64,000 nucleotides of DNA from Flavobacteriaceae bacterium. Lineage in GTDB: Bacteria; Bacteroidota; Bacteroidia; Flavobacteriales; Flavobacteriaceae. The position numbers and the translations under genes are program-made. This document shows, piece by piece, positions 1 to 7,694 of this stretch; the first letter of the stretch is position 1, and each line of letters opens with the position of its first letter. Below the pieces are notes generated by a model. The model was given only the letters and a program-made list of their open reading frames with translations, had not been told where the DNA came from and ran no database searches. Location: the NCBI GenBank assembly GCA_028284005.1, contig JANQSO010000002.1, positions 186,001-250,000 of the forward strand. Reading direction: 5' to 3'.

Positions 1-610
1 TTATATAGAGCATAATTTTGGGCATCACCTCAATGCAGCTACCAAAGAAGATCCCGCAAGCGCAAAGTACAATCAAACCTTATACTCTTTTTGGGTAACT
101 TCCATGGTACGACAATACATAAGTGCCTGGAAAATTCAACGAAGTTTGTTGAAACGAGAAAACAGATCTTTTTTCAGTTTTAAAAATGATATGTTTTGGT
201 TCGTTATTTTACAAGTTGCATATGTAGGAAGCATTTTTTTATTCTTTGGAACTACAGCTTTTTGGGTTGCCATTGTGATCGGGCTGATTGGGGCGATTTT
301 GCTGGAAACCATAAATTATATTGAACATTACGGGCTTAGTAGAAACAAAACCTCTTCCGGGCGCTACGAGAGAATGCAGGAAATTCATTCCTGGAACTCT
401 AATCATGTATTAGGACGTATAATACTCTATGAGCTCACGAGGCATAGCGACCATCATTATCGGGCTCATAAAAAATATCAATTACTGGATTGCCATGAAA
501 CAAGCCCTCAAATGCCTTATGGCTATCCTACCTCCATGATACTTTCCATGCTGCCACCTTTGTGGTTTGCAATAATGAACAAAAGAATTCCTATTGAAAT
601 GCGATCTTAG
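1..610 (+). CDS. alkB: Alkane 1-monooxygenase (AlkB family), C-terminal part
   Basis: This is the 3' part of a gene that begins left of the window; the frame is open from base 2 to the TAG at 608-610, giving about 202 codons. Integral-membrane AlkB enzymes use a di-iron centre to hydroxylate the terminal carbon of n-alkanes with electrons from rubredoxin. Two of the family's histidine clusters are visible: EHNFGHH at nt 8-28, followed by the usual DPAS(A)K segment, and HSDHHYR at nt 443-463. Two hydrophobic spans lie between them (about nt 190-320), followed by NYIEHYGLSR, another AlkB hallmark. An ATG at 104 lies inside the conserved region and is not the start. The gltX promoter is embedded in the last codons. 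Family assignment is firm; the natural substrate could be alkanes or another hydrocarbon. Confidence 0.9.
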   Translation, partial: YIEHNFGHHLNAATKEDPASAKYNQTLYSFWVTSMVRQYISAWKIQRSLLKRENRSFFSFKNDMFWFVILQVAYVGSIFLFFGTTAFWVAIVIGLIGAILLETINYIEHYGLSRNKTSSGRYERMQEIHSWNSNHVLGRIILYELTRHSDHHYRAHKKYQLLDCHETSPQMPYGYPTSMILSMLPPLWFAIMNKRIPIEMRS

Positions 611-623
611 GATTGTATCTTTG
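594..623 (+). promoter_or_regulatory. Bacteroidetes-type promoter of gltX
   Basis: TTG at 594-596, a 19-base spacer, then TATCTTTG at 616-623, matching the TAnnTTTG -7 element of the phylum. It sits 27 bases before the gltX ATG and overlaps the alkB stop, so gltX can be transcribed independently. Confidence 0.7.
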
Positions 624-649
624 CCTATTCAGAAAAAAGAAGACCATTT

Positions 650-2167
650 ATGAGCAAAAAAGTGCGTGTGCGTTTTGCCCCTAGTCCAACAGGGCCGCTC
701 CACATTGGAGGAGTAAGAACCGCTTTATTTAATTATTTATTTGCAAAAAAACACGGTGGTGATTTTATCTTACGAATTGAAGATACGGATCAAAACCGCT
801 ATGTTGAAGGTGCTGAAGAATATATTGTTGAAGCGCTTAACTGGCTTGCTATTCCCTTTGATGAAGGACCCGGAAAAGAAGGGGGTTTTGGCCCCTATCG
901 TCAAAGTGAGCGAAAGCATTTGTATAGAGAATATGCGGAAAGCTTAGTTGCCAATGGAAACGCTTATTATGCTTTTGATACTTCGGAAGAATTGAATGCC
1001 CATAGAAAAGACCATGAAGCAAATGGAAAAACATTTATCTATAATTGGCACAATCGCTTAAAGCTGAAAAATTCATTGTCTCTTTCAGAAGCAGAGATAC
1101 AGGAAAAATTATCGGCAGGAGAAGAATATGTCATCCGGTTTAAGTCTCCGCAAAATGAAACGCTTCATTTAAGAGATATTATTCGCGGAGATATGGAAAT
1201 TAATACCAATGTGCTGGATGATAAAGTGCTTTTTAAGAGTGACGGTATGCCTACATATCATTTGGCAAATATCGTAGATGATCATTTAATGGAAATCTCT
1301 CATGTGATTCGTGGAGAAGAATGGCTTCCTTCATTAGCTTTACACGTATTACTGTATAAGGCTTTTAATTGGACGGCTCCTCAATTTGCCCACTTACCGT
1401 TGATCATGAAGCCGCAGGGTAAAGGAAAATTAAGTAAACGCGATGGTGATAAAATGGGGTTTCCTGTATTTCCTTTGGAATGGAAAGCCGTAGACGGAGA
1501 TACATTTGCCGGCTATAGAGAAGATGGTTATTTGCCTGAAGCCGTTGTAAATATGCTGGCCTTTTTAGGTTGGAACCCGGGAACAGAAAAAGAGATCTTC
1601 AGCTTGGAAGAGCTTGTAAGTGCTTTTGAACTGGACCGTGTACATAAAGCAGGAGCTAAGTTTGACCCTGAAAAAACAAAATGGTATCAGCATCACTATT
1701 TACAGGAAATGGATGAGTCTGTTCTTGTTGATCAATTTACAACTTTGCTTAAAGAAAAAGGGATTGTGAATGCGTCGAATGTAGCAACCATTGTATCTCT
1801 TTTAAAGGAACGCGCCACGTTTATGAATGATCTCTGGGAGCAGGGAAATTTCTTTTTTGAAAGGCCGGAAAGCTATGATGAAAAGGCTTCGGCTAAAGCC
1901 TTTAAGGCGGAAACTCCTGAAATTCTTCGGAATGTTGTAATGATCCTGGATCAGGACATTGATTTTTCCGCAGCTACTATTTCAGAAAAAGTAAAAGGGT
2001 GGATCACAACACAGGAGATGGGTTTTGGAAAAGTAATGATGCCTTTGCGACTGGCTCTTGTGGGTGAAATGAAAGGTCCGGACGTTTTTGAAATTGCATC
2101 TCTTTTAGGAAAAGCAGAAACTATCAAACGTATTGAGAACGCTATTTTGGCAATGGATCAAAAATAA
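650..2167 (+). CDS. gltX: Glutamyl-tRNA synthetase
   Basis: Class I aminoacyl-tRNA synthetase that charges tRNA-Glu with glutamate in the cytoplasm. The 505-residue length is normal for bacterial GltX. The N-terminal Rossmann fold carries the HIGH-type signature HIGG at residues 18-21 within FAPSPTGPLHIGG, and the KMSKS-type loop is KLSKR at residues 260-264. RIEDTDQNR at about 42-50 is also typical of GluRS. The C-terminal third is the helical anticodon-binding region. A clear promoter lies just upstream. The last ten bases overlap the 3' end of the convergent gene at 2158-2838. It lies close to glnS (3942-5621), so glutamate and glutamine charging are encoded within 5 kb; whether this GltX is strictly discriminating cannot be read from the sequence. 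Confidence 0.97.
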   Translation: MSKKVRVRFAPSPTGPLHIGGVRTALFNYLFAKKHGGDFILRIEDTDQNRYVEGAEEYIVEALNWLAIPFDEGPGKEGGFGPYRQSERKHLYREYAESLVANGNAYYAFDTSEELNAHRKDHEANGKTFIYNWHNRLKLKNSLSLSEAEIQEKLSAGEEYVIRFKSPQNETLHLRDIIRGDMEINTNVLDDKVLFKSDGMPTYHLANIVDDHLMEISHVIRGEEWLPSLALHVLLYKAFNWTAPQFAHLPLIMKPQGKGKLSKRDGDKMGFPVFPLEWKAVDGDTFAGYREDGYLPEAVVNMLAFLGWNPGTEKEIFSLEELVSAFELDRVHKAGAKFDPEKTKWYQHHYLQEMDESVLVDQFTTLLKEKGIVNASNVATIVSLLKERATFMNDLWEQGNFFFERPESYDEKASAKAFKAETPEILRNVVMILDQDIDFSAATISEKVKGWITTQEMGFGKVMMPLRLALVGEMKGPDVFEIASLLGKAETIKRIENAILAMDQK

Positions 2168-2838
2168 ATGACCGCAGCGATAACAATGGTGGAGCTGTGT
2201 CCTTCAAACTCTTTGTCACCATTGGTTTCCAGGTCTTTATCGTTAAGCTTATTGAACATATTGGTCACCCCGTATTGGTAGTGCCCGCTTATACGGAAGT
2301 TTTCCAGACCGGCAGTAATACCTCCCATTACATGAAAATTGACCTTTGAAATGTCCTGGATATCGCCTGATCTTAAAGCGGTATAGCCATCAACGATATA
2401 GTTCTCGTATCTGTCTTCTTTAAGTTTCATCTTTCCGTTTACATTCAAAATAGGGCCAAACTCCAGGCTTAAATGATGTTTTATGATGTTGTAACTTCCT
2501 AAAAAGTTCAATTGCGCAGATTGAATGGTATAAGGCACATATTGCTGGTTGAAAGCCCCGCTATTTGTACCCTGGCCCCTGGCCAAAATCCCTATTTCGG
2601 TATTGTAATAATTTATTCCATAGACCAGGTCGAAATTATTTCTGAAGGAACCTCGGGTAGTAAATCCTGCCATAAAGCCTGCGCCCTGTTCTGTGTTAAA
2701 ATTTGAAGTGCTGATATCAAATAACGTCAATCCGCCATTAATTCCTAATCGATTGTATTCATCATAGTTTCTTTGTGAATAAGATTGCTGAAAAAGTAAT
2801 ACGGAAAAGGTAACAAACAACAGGTTTTTTAGACTCAT
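2158..2838 (-). CDS. Predicted outer-membrane beta-barrel protein
   Basis: A 226-residue protein with a signal peptide (residues 1-21, LLFVTFSVLLFQQSYSQ, cut after the SYS-Q region as is common in flavobacteria). The mature part shows alternating hydrophobic and polar strands rich in Gly, Tyr, Phe and Asn (for example GAGFMAGF and INYYNTEIG) and ends in an aromatic residue (VIYF), as in porin-like beta-barrels (PorT / OMP_b-brl class). No specific function can be read. It is convergent with gltX, overlapping its 3' end by ten bases, and divergent from the SPFH gene at 2919. The barrel prediction is an inference from composition and the C-terminal phenylalanine. Confidence 0.75.
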   Translation of the reverse strand: MSLKNLLFVTFSVLLFQQSYSQRNYDEYNRLGINGGLTLFDISTSNFNTEQGAGFMAGFTTRGSFRNNFDLVYGINYYNTEIGILARGQGTNSGAFNQQYVPYTIQSAQLNFLGSYNIIKHHLSLEFGPILNVNGKMKLKEDRYENYIVDGYTALRSGDIQDISKVNFHVMGGITAGLENFRISGHYQYGVTNMFNKLNDKDLETNGDKEFEGHSSTIVIAAVIYF

Positions 2839-2850
2839 AATAAGGGTACA

Positions 2851-2881
2851 TTTAAAGCGCGTAAAAATAGCTTTATTTTTG
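2851..2881 (+). promoter_or_regulatory. Likely promoter of the SPFH gene
   Basis: TATTTTTG at 2874-2881 fits TAnnTTTG; a weak TTTA at 2851-2854 sits 19 bases upstream in the place of the -33 element. The start codon follows 37 bases downstream. Confidence 0.5.
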
Positions 2882-2918
2882 TATCTTCAAAGTCTTTATG
2901 AACTAAAATTGACACGCT

Positions 2919-3911
2919 ATGGGAGGATTTCTTTTATTGGTTCCACTTTTTATTTTCGGATTCTTTATTTTATTGGCAGCCGTCTTTACGGTGAAGCAAC
3001 AAACATCTGCTGTTGTAGAACGCTTTGGAAAGTTTCAAAGTATACGCAATTCGGGATTGCAGTTAAAAATTCCTGTCTTTGATAGAATTGCAGGACGTAT
3101 CAACCTGAAAATCCAGCAGTTGGATGTTATTGTAGAAACAAAGACAAAAGACGATGTTTTTGTACGATTAAAGATCTCTGTACAATATCAGGTCATTAAA
3201 GAGAAAGTATACGATGCTTTTTACAAGCTTGAAAACCCACATGATCAAATTACATCCTATGTATTTGATGTGGTGCGGGCCGAAGTTCCTAAAATGAAAC
3301 TGGATGATGTTTTTGAGCGAAAAGACGATATCGCAATTGCCGTAAAACAAGAGTTAAACGATGCAATGATCAATTACGGGTATGACATTATTAAGACCCT
3401 TGTAACCGATATTGATCCGGATACACAAGTGAAGTCGGCCATGAATAGGATTAATGCTGCAGAGCGTGAAAAGGTGGCAGCAGAGTATGAGGCTGAAGCA
3501 GAACGAATTAAAATTGTAGCCAAAGCACGTGCCGAAGCAGAAAGTAAACGCCTTCAGGGACAGGGTATTGCAGACCAGCGACGTGAAATAGCCCGTGGAC
3601 TGGAAGAAAGTGTGGATGTATTGAACAATGTAGGGATCAACTCTCAGGAAGCATCTGCTTTAATTGTAGTAACACAGCACTACGACACATTACAATCTAT
3701 TGGAGAGGAAACCAATACCAATTTAATATTATTGCCAAACTCACCACAGGCAGGTAGCAATATGCTAAACGACATGATAGCTTCATTTGTAGCAAGTAAC
3801 CAGATTGGGGAACAAATGAAAAAGGAAAATGAGGCCAAAGGTATTGGGAAAACAACACGGAAAAAAAGAACACCTCCTCCGCCACCGGCAGACGATGATT
3901 TTAATTATTAA
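2919..3911 (+). CDS. SPFH / band 7 (stomatin-like) membrane protein
   Basis: A 330-residue SPFH-domain protein anchored by one N-terminal hydrophobic segment (residues 3-25). The SPFH domain follows (about 25-200), with the family signature TSAVVERFGKF and LKIPVFDRI. A charged, Ala/Glu-rich stretch at about 180-240 (AAEREKVAAEYEAEAERIK) is predicted coiled coil, which in this family drives oligomerisation into membrane rings. The tail is basic and then proline-rich (TPPPPPA), ending in acidic residues. Stomatin-like proteins organise membrane microdomains and often regulate membrane proteases; no NfeD partner gene is adjacent here. It reads towards glnS with a shared terminator between them. 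Confidence 0.9.
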   Translation: MGGFLLLVPLFIFGFFILLAAVFTVKQQTSAVVERFGKFQSIRNSGLQLKIPVFDRIAGRINLKIQQLDVIVETKTKDDVFVRLKISVQYQVIKEKVYDAFYKLENPHDQITSYVFDVVRAEVPKMKLDDVFERKDDIAIAVKQELNDAMINYGYDIIKTLVTDIDPDTQVKSAMNRINAAEREKVAAEYEAEAERIKIVAKARAEAESKRLQGQGIADQRREIARGLEESVDVLNNVGINSQEASALIVVTQHYDTLQSIGEETNTNLILLPNSPQAGSNMLNDMIASFVASNQIGEQMKKENEAKGIGKTTRKKRTPPPPPADDDFNY

Positions 3912-3916
3912 AAGCA

Positions 3917-3943
3917 AAAGCCGTCGTATTGACGGCTTTTTTT
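3917..3943. terminator. Bidirectional terminator between the SPFH gene and glnS
   Basis: Arms at 3917-3925 and 3931-3939 pair over 9 bp (core GCCGTC/GACGGC) around a 5-base loop, followed by T residues on the plus strand and preceded by A residues, so it can serve both converging genes. Confidence 0.85.
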
Positions 3944-5621
3944 ATTCTGCAAGTTTTGCCCATGAGTCTCTTAATGGGACCGTCCTGTTAAAAACTATTT
4001 TTTCTGAAGTACTATCACGGTCTACAACAAAATAACCCAAGCGTTGAAATTGAAACTTATCTTCAGGCTTTACATCCTTTAGGCTTGGTTCTGCATAACC
4101 GGTAGTTACCTCTAAGGAATTAGGGTTTACAAAATCCATAAAATCTTTTTCTTTATGGGAGTCCGGTGCGGGATCTGTAAATAAGCGGTCGTACAGGCGC
4201 ACCTCAATGGGTAAGGCATCTGCTACGGAAACCCAATGCAGTGTTCCTTTTACTTTTCGCATAGAGGCTTCGGTTCCACTGCCGCTTCGGCTATCCGGAT
4301 CATATGAGCAGTGTATTTCGATGATATTTTCTTCTGCGTCTTTCACTACGCTTTCCCCTTTGATGATATACGCATTCTTTAGTCTAACCTCTTTATTTAA
4401 GGTGAGCCTGAAAAACTTTCGATTGGCTTCTTCTTTGAAGTCATTTCTTTCAATATATAATTCGCGTGAAAAAGGAACTTTTCTACTCCCTGCACTGGCA
4501 TCTTCCGGATTGTTTTCGGCTTCCAGCCATTCGGTCTCACCTTCGGGATAATTAGTGATCACTAATTTCACCGGGTCCAAAACCGCCATTACCCTTGGTG
4601 CTTTTTTATTGAGGTCTTCACGAACATTGAACTCGAGATGAGAAACATCAATCAGGTTTTCGCGTTTTCCAACGCCTATGCTGTCTACAAAATTTCGTAT
4701 TGACTCAGGCGTATACCCTCTTCTTCTCAATCCTGAGATCGTAGGCATTCTGGGGTCGTCCCATCCCTTTACAAATCCTTCTTCAACAAGTTTTGCAAGT
4801 TTTCTTTTACTAACTACTGTGTGGCTTAGGTTTCTACGTGCAAATTCTCGTTGCTTAGGCCGTAATCTATCTTCTTGATACACCTGGTCCAAAAACCAAT
4901 CGTACAGCTCTCTATGAGGCAGAAACTCAAGTGTACAGAAAGAATGTGATACCTGCTCAATATAGTCGCTCTCACCATGGGTCCAATCATACATAGGGAA
5001 GATCTTCCAATCGTTTCCTGTCCTGTGATGGTGTTTGTGCAATACACGATACATTACCGGGTCTCTCATTAACATATTTGAAGACCCCATATCAATTTTA
5101 GCACGAAGTACATGCTCTCCTTCAACCACTTCTCCGTTTTTCATTTTTTCAAGAAGTTCCAGGTTTTCTTCTACAGAGCGATCTCTGTAGGGGCTTGGTG
5201 TTCCCGGGGTATTAGGTGTCCCTTTTTGTTTTGCGATATCTTCGGAAGATTGAGAATCTACATAGGCTTTTCCTTCTTTTATAAACCGAACGGCCCACTC
5301 ATATAATTGCTGAAAATAATCTGAAGCATAGCATTCCTTTGCCCAGGTGAAGCCTAACCAGGAAATGTCGCGCTTTATGGCATCTACGAATTCCTGTTCT
5401 TCTTTGGCAGGATTGGTATCATCAAACCGAAGGTTGACCGGAGCATCATACTTCTCTCCTAATCCAAAATTAAGGCAGATCGCTGAAGCGTGCCCTATGT
5501 GGAGGTATCCGTTTGGTTCCGGAGGAAATCTAAAACATAGCTCATTTCTTGAATGGGTTGTCGCCAGATCTTCTTCAATAATATGCTCTATAAAATTGAG
5601 GGATTCTTTTTCTTCTGTCAT
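3942..5621 (-). CDS. glnS: Glutaminyl-tRNA synthetase
   Basis: Class I synthetase charging tRNA-Gln directly, so the cell need not rely on the Glu-tRNA-Gln amidotransferase route. The 559-residue length matches bacterial and eukaryotic-type GlnRS. The HIGH motif is HIGH at residues 41-44 in FPPEPNGYLHIGH, a context diagnostic for GlnRS rather than GluRS. The KMSKS equivalent is VVSKRKL near residue 270. The C-terminal half (from about 340) is the two beta-barrel anticodon-binding region. The gene shares a bidirectional terminator with the SPFH gene and is divergent from folB. Bacterial glnS genes are thought to derive from transfer from eukaryotes; that is family knowledge and not visible here. 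Confidence 0.96.
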   Translation of the reverse strand: MTEEKESLNFIEHIIEEDLATTHSRNELCFRFPPEPNGYLHIGHASAICLNFGLGEKYDAPVNLRFDDTNPAKEEQEFVDAIKRDISWLGFTWAKECYASDYFQQLYEWAVRFIKEGKAYVDSQSSEDIAKQKGTPNTPGTPSPYRDRSVEENLELLEKMKNGEVVEGEHVLRAKIDMGSSNMLMRDPVMYRVLHKHHHRTGNDWKIFPMYDWTHGESDYIEQVSHSFCTLEFLPHRELYDWFLDQVYQEDRLRPKQREFARRNLSHTVVSKRKLAKLVEEGFVKGWDDPRMPTISGLRRRGYTPESIRNFVDSIGVGKRENLIDVSHLEFNVREDLNKKAPRVMAVLDPVKLVITNYPEGETEWLEAENNPEDASAGSRKVPFSRELYIERNDFKEEANRKFFRLTLNKEVRLKNAYIIKGESVVKDAEENIIEIHCSYDPDSRSGSGTEASMRKVKGTLHWVSVADALPIEVRLYDRLFTDPAPDSHKEKDFMDFVNPNSLEVTTGYAEPSLKDVKPEDKFQFQRLGYFVVDRDSTSEKIVFNRTVPLRDSWAKLAE

Positions 5622-5637
5622 TGCTAAAATTAAAAAG

Positions 5638-5645
5638 CAAAGGTA
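5638..5645 (-). promoter_or_regulatory. Likely -7 element for glnS
   Basis: TACCTTTG on the minus strand matches TAnnTTTG, 17 bases before the glnS ATG. No clear -33 TTTG at the expected distance. A near match (TATCTTTA, 5665-5672, plus strand) may serve folB. Confidence 0.45.
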
Positions 5646-5686
5646 ACTAAATAACAGAAAAAAGTATCTTTACCAAAACTTTTTAA

Positions 5687-6046
5687 ATGAGTACGATCCG
5701 ATTAAAGAATATAAAGATTTATGCCTTTCATGGTTGTTTGGTGGAAGAGGAAAAAATAGGTTCAGATTATCTCGTAAACCTATCTGTGAAAGCGGATCTT
5801 TCTAAGGCTGCAGCAACCGACAGGTTAGGGGATACGGTGGATTATGTACATCTTCAAAAAATAGTAAAAGAGGAAATGGGAGTGCGGTCCAAGCTTTTAG
5901 AGCATGTTGGGCAACGTATTATAAATACAATTTTTAAGCAAATTCCTTTGGTAGATTTTATAAAAGTAACCGTTTCAAAAGTGAATCCGCCTATTGGTGG
6001 TGATGTTGCAGAGGTAAGTGTTACCATGCAATCTCGAAGGGATTAA
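5687..6046 (+). CDS. folB: Dihydroneopterin aldolase
   Basis: A 119-residue FolB that converts 7,8-dihydroneopterin to 6-hydroxymethyl-dihydropterin plus glycolaldehyde in folate synthesis. Family features are the N-terminal strand IRLKNIKIYAFHGCLVEE (the conserved FHG with the following Glu), DTVDYVHLQKIV, LLEHVGQRI with the active-site Glu/His region, and the closing VTVSKVNPPIGGDVAEVSV with the catalytic lysine (VSKVNPP). The length is standard. It is a single gene here, read away from glnS and followed by tRNA-Cys. Confidence 0.95.
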   Translation: MSTIRLKNIKIYAFHGCLVEEEKIGSDYLVNLSVKADLSKAAATDRLGDTVDYVHLQKIVKEEMGVRSKLLEHVGQRIINTIFKQIPLVDFIKVTVSKVNPPIGGDVAEVSVTMQSRRD

Positions 6047-6079
6047 GAAAAATTATACGGAGTTTTAGTTAAATTTATT

Positions 6080-6087
6080 TACATTTG
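6080..6087 (+). promoter_or_regulatory. -7 element for tRNA-Cys
   Basis: TACATTTG, a full match to TAnnTTTG, ending 13 bases before the mature tRNA. The -33 element is not obvious. The same word precedes the tRNA at 33330. Confidence 0.6.
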
Positions 6088-6100
6088 CCCCTGTCTAAAA

Positions 6101-6171
6101 GGCATCGTGGCCGAGTGGCTAGGCAGAGGTCTGCAAAACCTTGTACAGCGGTTCGAATCCGCTCGATGCCT
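6101..6171 (+). tRNA. tRNA-Cys (anticodon GCA)
   Basis: A full 71-base cloverleaf. The 7-bp acceptor is GGCATCG / CGATGCC with discriminator T, as expected for Cys. The anticodon stem GAGGT / ACCTT encloses loop CTGCAAA, giving anticodon GCA. The T-loop is TTCGAAT. CCA is not encoded. Confidence 0.97.
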
Positions 6172-6176
6172 CAGGA

Positions 6177-6206
6177 AAACCTTCAGTTCGCACTGAGGGT
6201 TTTTTT
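6177..6206. terminator. Terminator after tRNA-Cys, shared with the LysE gene
   Basis: A 10-bp stem (6177-6186 with 6193-6202, one G-T pair) and 6-base loop followed by T residues; the minus-strand gene stops at 6205, so the hairpin lies at the end of both transcripts. Confidence 0.8.
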
Positions 6207-6921
6207 ATGGATTCGTATTGATCACAGAAATATTATTTTCAATAGGTGGGTGGCCCTGTCCCGGGATACGTTCCAATCCTGCTTTTACTTCATTTGGAAA
6301 GATCCCCTGCAACAGCAACAGTACTCCAAAGCCTATAATGAGTATGCTTACCCATTTTTTGGTTTTAAAAATAAAACGAGGGGTCATTTTGCTTTTCAGC
6401 TTTTTTGCCAAGGAGATTTTTAACAGGTCCGTACAAAAAAAGGTAATAAGAACAGTACTTAAAAAAAGAAAAACTCCGTTTTCTGAAGATGTTAAAGCAT
6501 TCGCCATAATAATAGTACCGATCCAGCCTGCCAGAACACCAAAGTTTACGAAATTGAGAAGGAACCCTTTTAAAAATAAACCGCTCAGATTTTTTTTCAC
6601 CTTCACCGCATAGTGCTCCCTTACTATTTTAATAAAAGATTTTACCGTGCGGATATAAGAAATAATTCCATAGGCAACCAATACAGCGCCTCCAAAAATA
6701 AGAAGCCCCGGATCGTCCTTTACTTTTTCTAAGATCTTGCTGGTACTATAATAGGCGATAAGAATGAAGAATATGTCTGCCGTCATGGCCCCCAGGTCAA
6801 AAAATAGCCCGGCTTTAAATCCTTTGGTGATGCTTGTTTCGATGAGCGTAAAGAAAACCGGTCCTACTGCAAAAGCAAGTAGAAATCCATAAAAAGCCGC
6901 ATACCATAAACCATCAAACAT
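6205..6921 (-). CDS. LysE-family transporter
   Basis: A polytopic inner-membrane protein (238 residues from the ATG at 6921) of the LysE/RhtB translocator superfamily, which exports amino acids and related small molecules. It has the family's N-terminal signature FAVGPVFFTLIETSITKGFKAGLFFDLGA and about six hydrophobic segments, with a basic loop after the third (YIRTVKS). The frame can be extended upstream to a TTG at 6939, but ATG (MFDGLW) is preferred because the extension adds only polar and aromatic residues over a promoter-like TACTTTTA. Substrate is unknown. Confidence 0.85.
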   Translation of the reverse strand: MFDGLWYAAFYGFLLAFAVGPVFFTLIETSITKGFKAGLFFDLGAMTADIFFILIAYYSTSKILEKVKDDPGLLIFGGAVLVAYGIISYIRTVKSFIKIVREHYAVKVKKNLSGLFLKGFLLNFVNFGVLAGWIGTIIMANALTSSENGVFLFLSTVLITFFCTDLLKISLAKKLKSKMTPRFIFKTKKWVSILIIGFGVLLLLQGIFPNEVKAGLERIPGQGHPPIENNISVINTNP

Positions 6922-6972
6922 AGTACTGTAAAAGTACAACTTTTGTTTATTCTCCTCCGGGGTATTCTGGTA

Positions 6973-7647
6973 TTAATTCAGCACTTTTATTCTACCTCCG
7001 GCAAATTTGTTCTTTTTGATTTCTTTTGGGTCCCCATAGATAATAACATCTCCTCCGGCTACAACACGAACATCTACTTTATCACTTGCATTCACTTCAG
7101 CTTCTCCTGCAGCAGTTATAGCAACTTTTGTGTCTTGTGTTTCAAGGGCCATTCCTTCAAAAATACCTCCGGTGTTTAATATTATTTCCTGGCTTTTCGA
7201 CAATCCTGAAGCTTCCACGATCCCACCTGTCACAGCTTTAATCTTTGTGTGGTTTGTCTTTAGGCCAACTTTTATTTTTCCTCCTTCCTGAGAGCGGAGC
7301 GTAATTGTGTTTTGTTCTATTGCTTCGTTAGAAACAATATAAGCTCCTTCATTTGCGTCTATAATATCTATAGAAGTATAATACACTTCAACAAAGGTTC
7401 GCTCACCATTGAATCTTTTTTCCAGGTGCATCCTTATTTTTAATTTCCCATGCTCATTAATAACCTTTACATCATCTGTATTTTCACCTTTTATAATTAC
7501 TTTATTCTCACTTGAAGCAATAAGATTTACTTCTATCAAATCGAAGACCTTTAATTCATTGAAGTCTCCTACATCTTTTTGTATCTGGCGTTGTCCAAAA
7601 ACAAATACGGAGCATAGTACTGCTGTAATTGTTATAACTGATCTCAT
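6973..7647 (-). CDS. Head GIN domain (DUF2807) surface protein
   Basis: A 224-residue secreted protein with signal peptide (residues 1-18, ending FVFGQ). The body matches the DUF2807 / head GIN family: an opening FNELKVFDLIEVNLI, then repeated Gly/Ala strands such as VTGGIVEASG, LNTGGIFEGMAL and AAGEAEVNASDKVDVRVVAGGDVIIYGDP, which form a right-handed beta-helix-like repeat, and the closing GGRIKVLN. The family is abundant in Bacteroidetes and is thought to be envelope-associated; the biochemical role is unknown. It stands alone between the LysE gene and rnr, all leftward. Confidence 0.85.
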   Translation of the reverse strand: MRSVITITAVLCSVFVFGQRQIQKDVGDFNELKVFDLIEVNLIASSENKVIIKGENTDDVKVINEHGKLKIRMHLEKRFNGERTFVEVYYTSIDIIDANEGAYIVSNEAIEQNTITLRSQEGGKIKVGLKTNHTKIKAVTGGIVEASGLSKSQEIILNTGGIFEGMALETQDTKVAITAAGEAEVNASDKVDVRVVAGGDVIIYGDPKEIKKNKFAGGRIKVLN

Positions 7648-7694
7648 AAAATCTATTGTTTTGTTTCTATATAGAGTGTATTATATTTAAAATG

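Noticed and set aside
4207..4551. 114-residue plus-strand frame inside glnS
   Set aside because: Antisense shadow of a clear synthetase gene, with no recognisable protein features.
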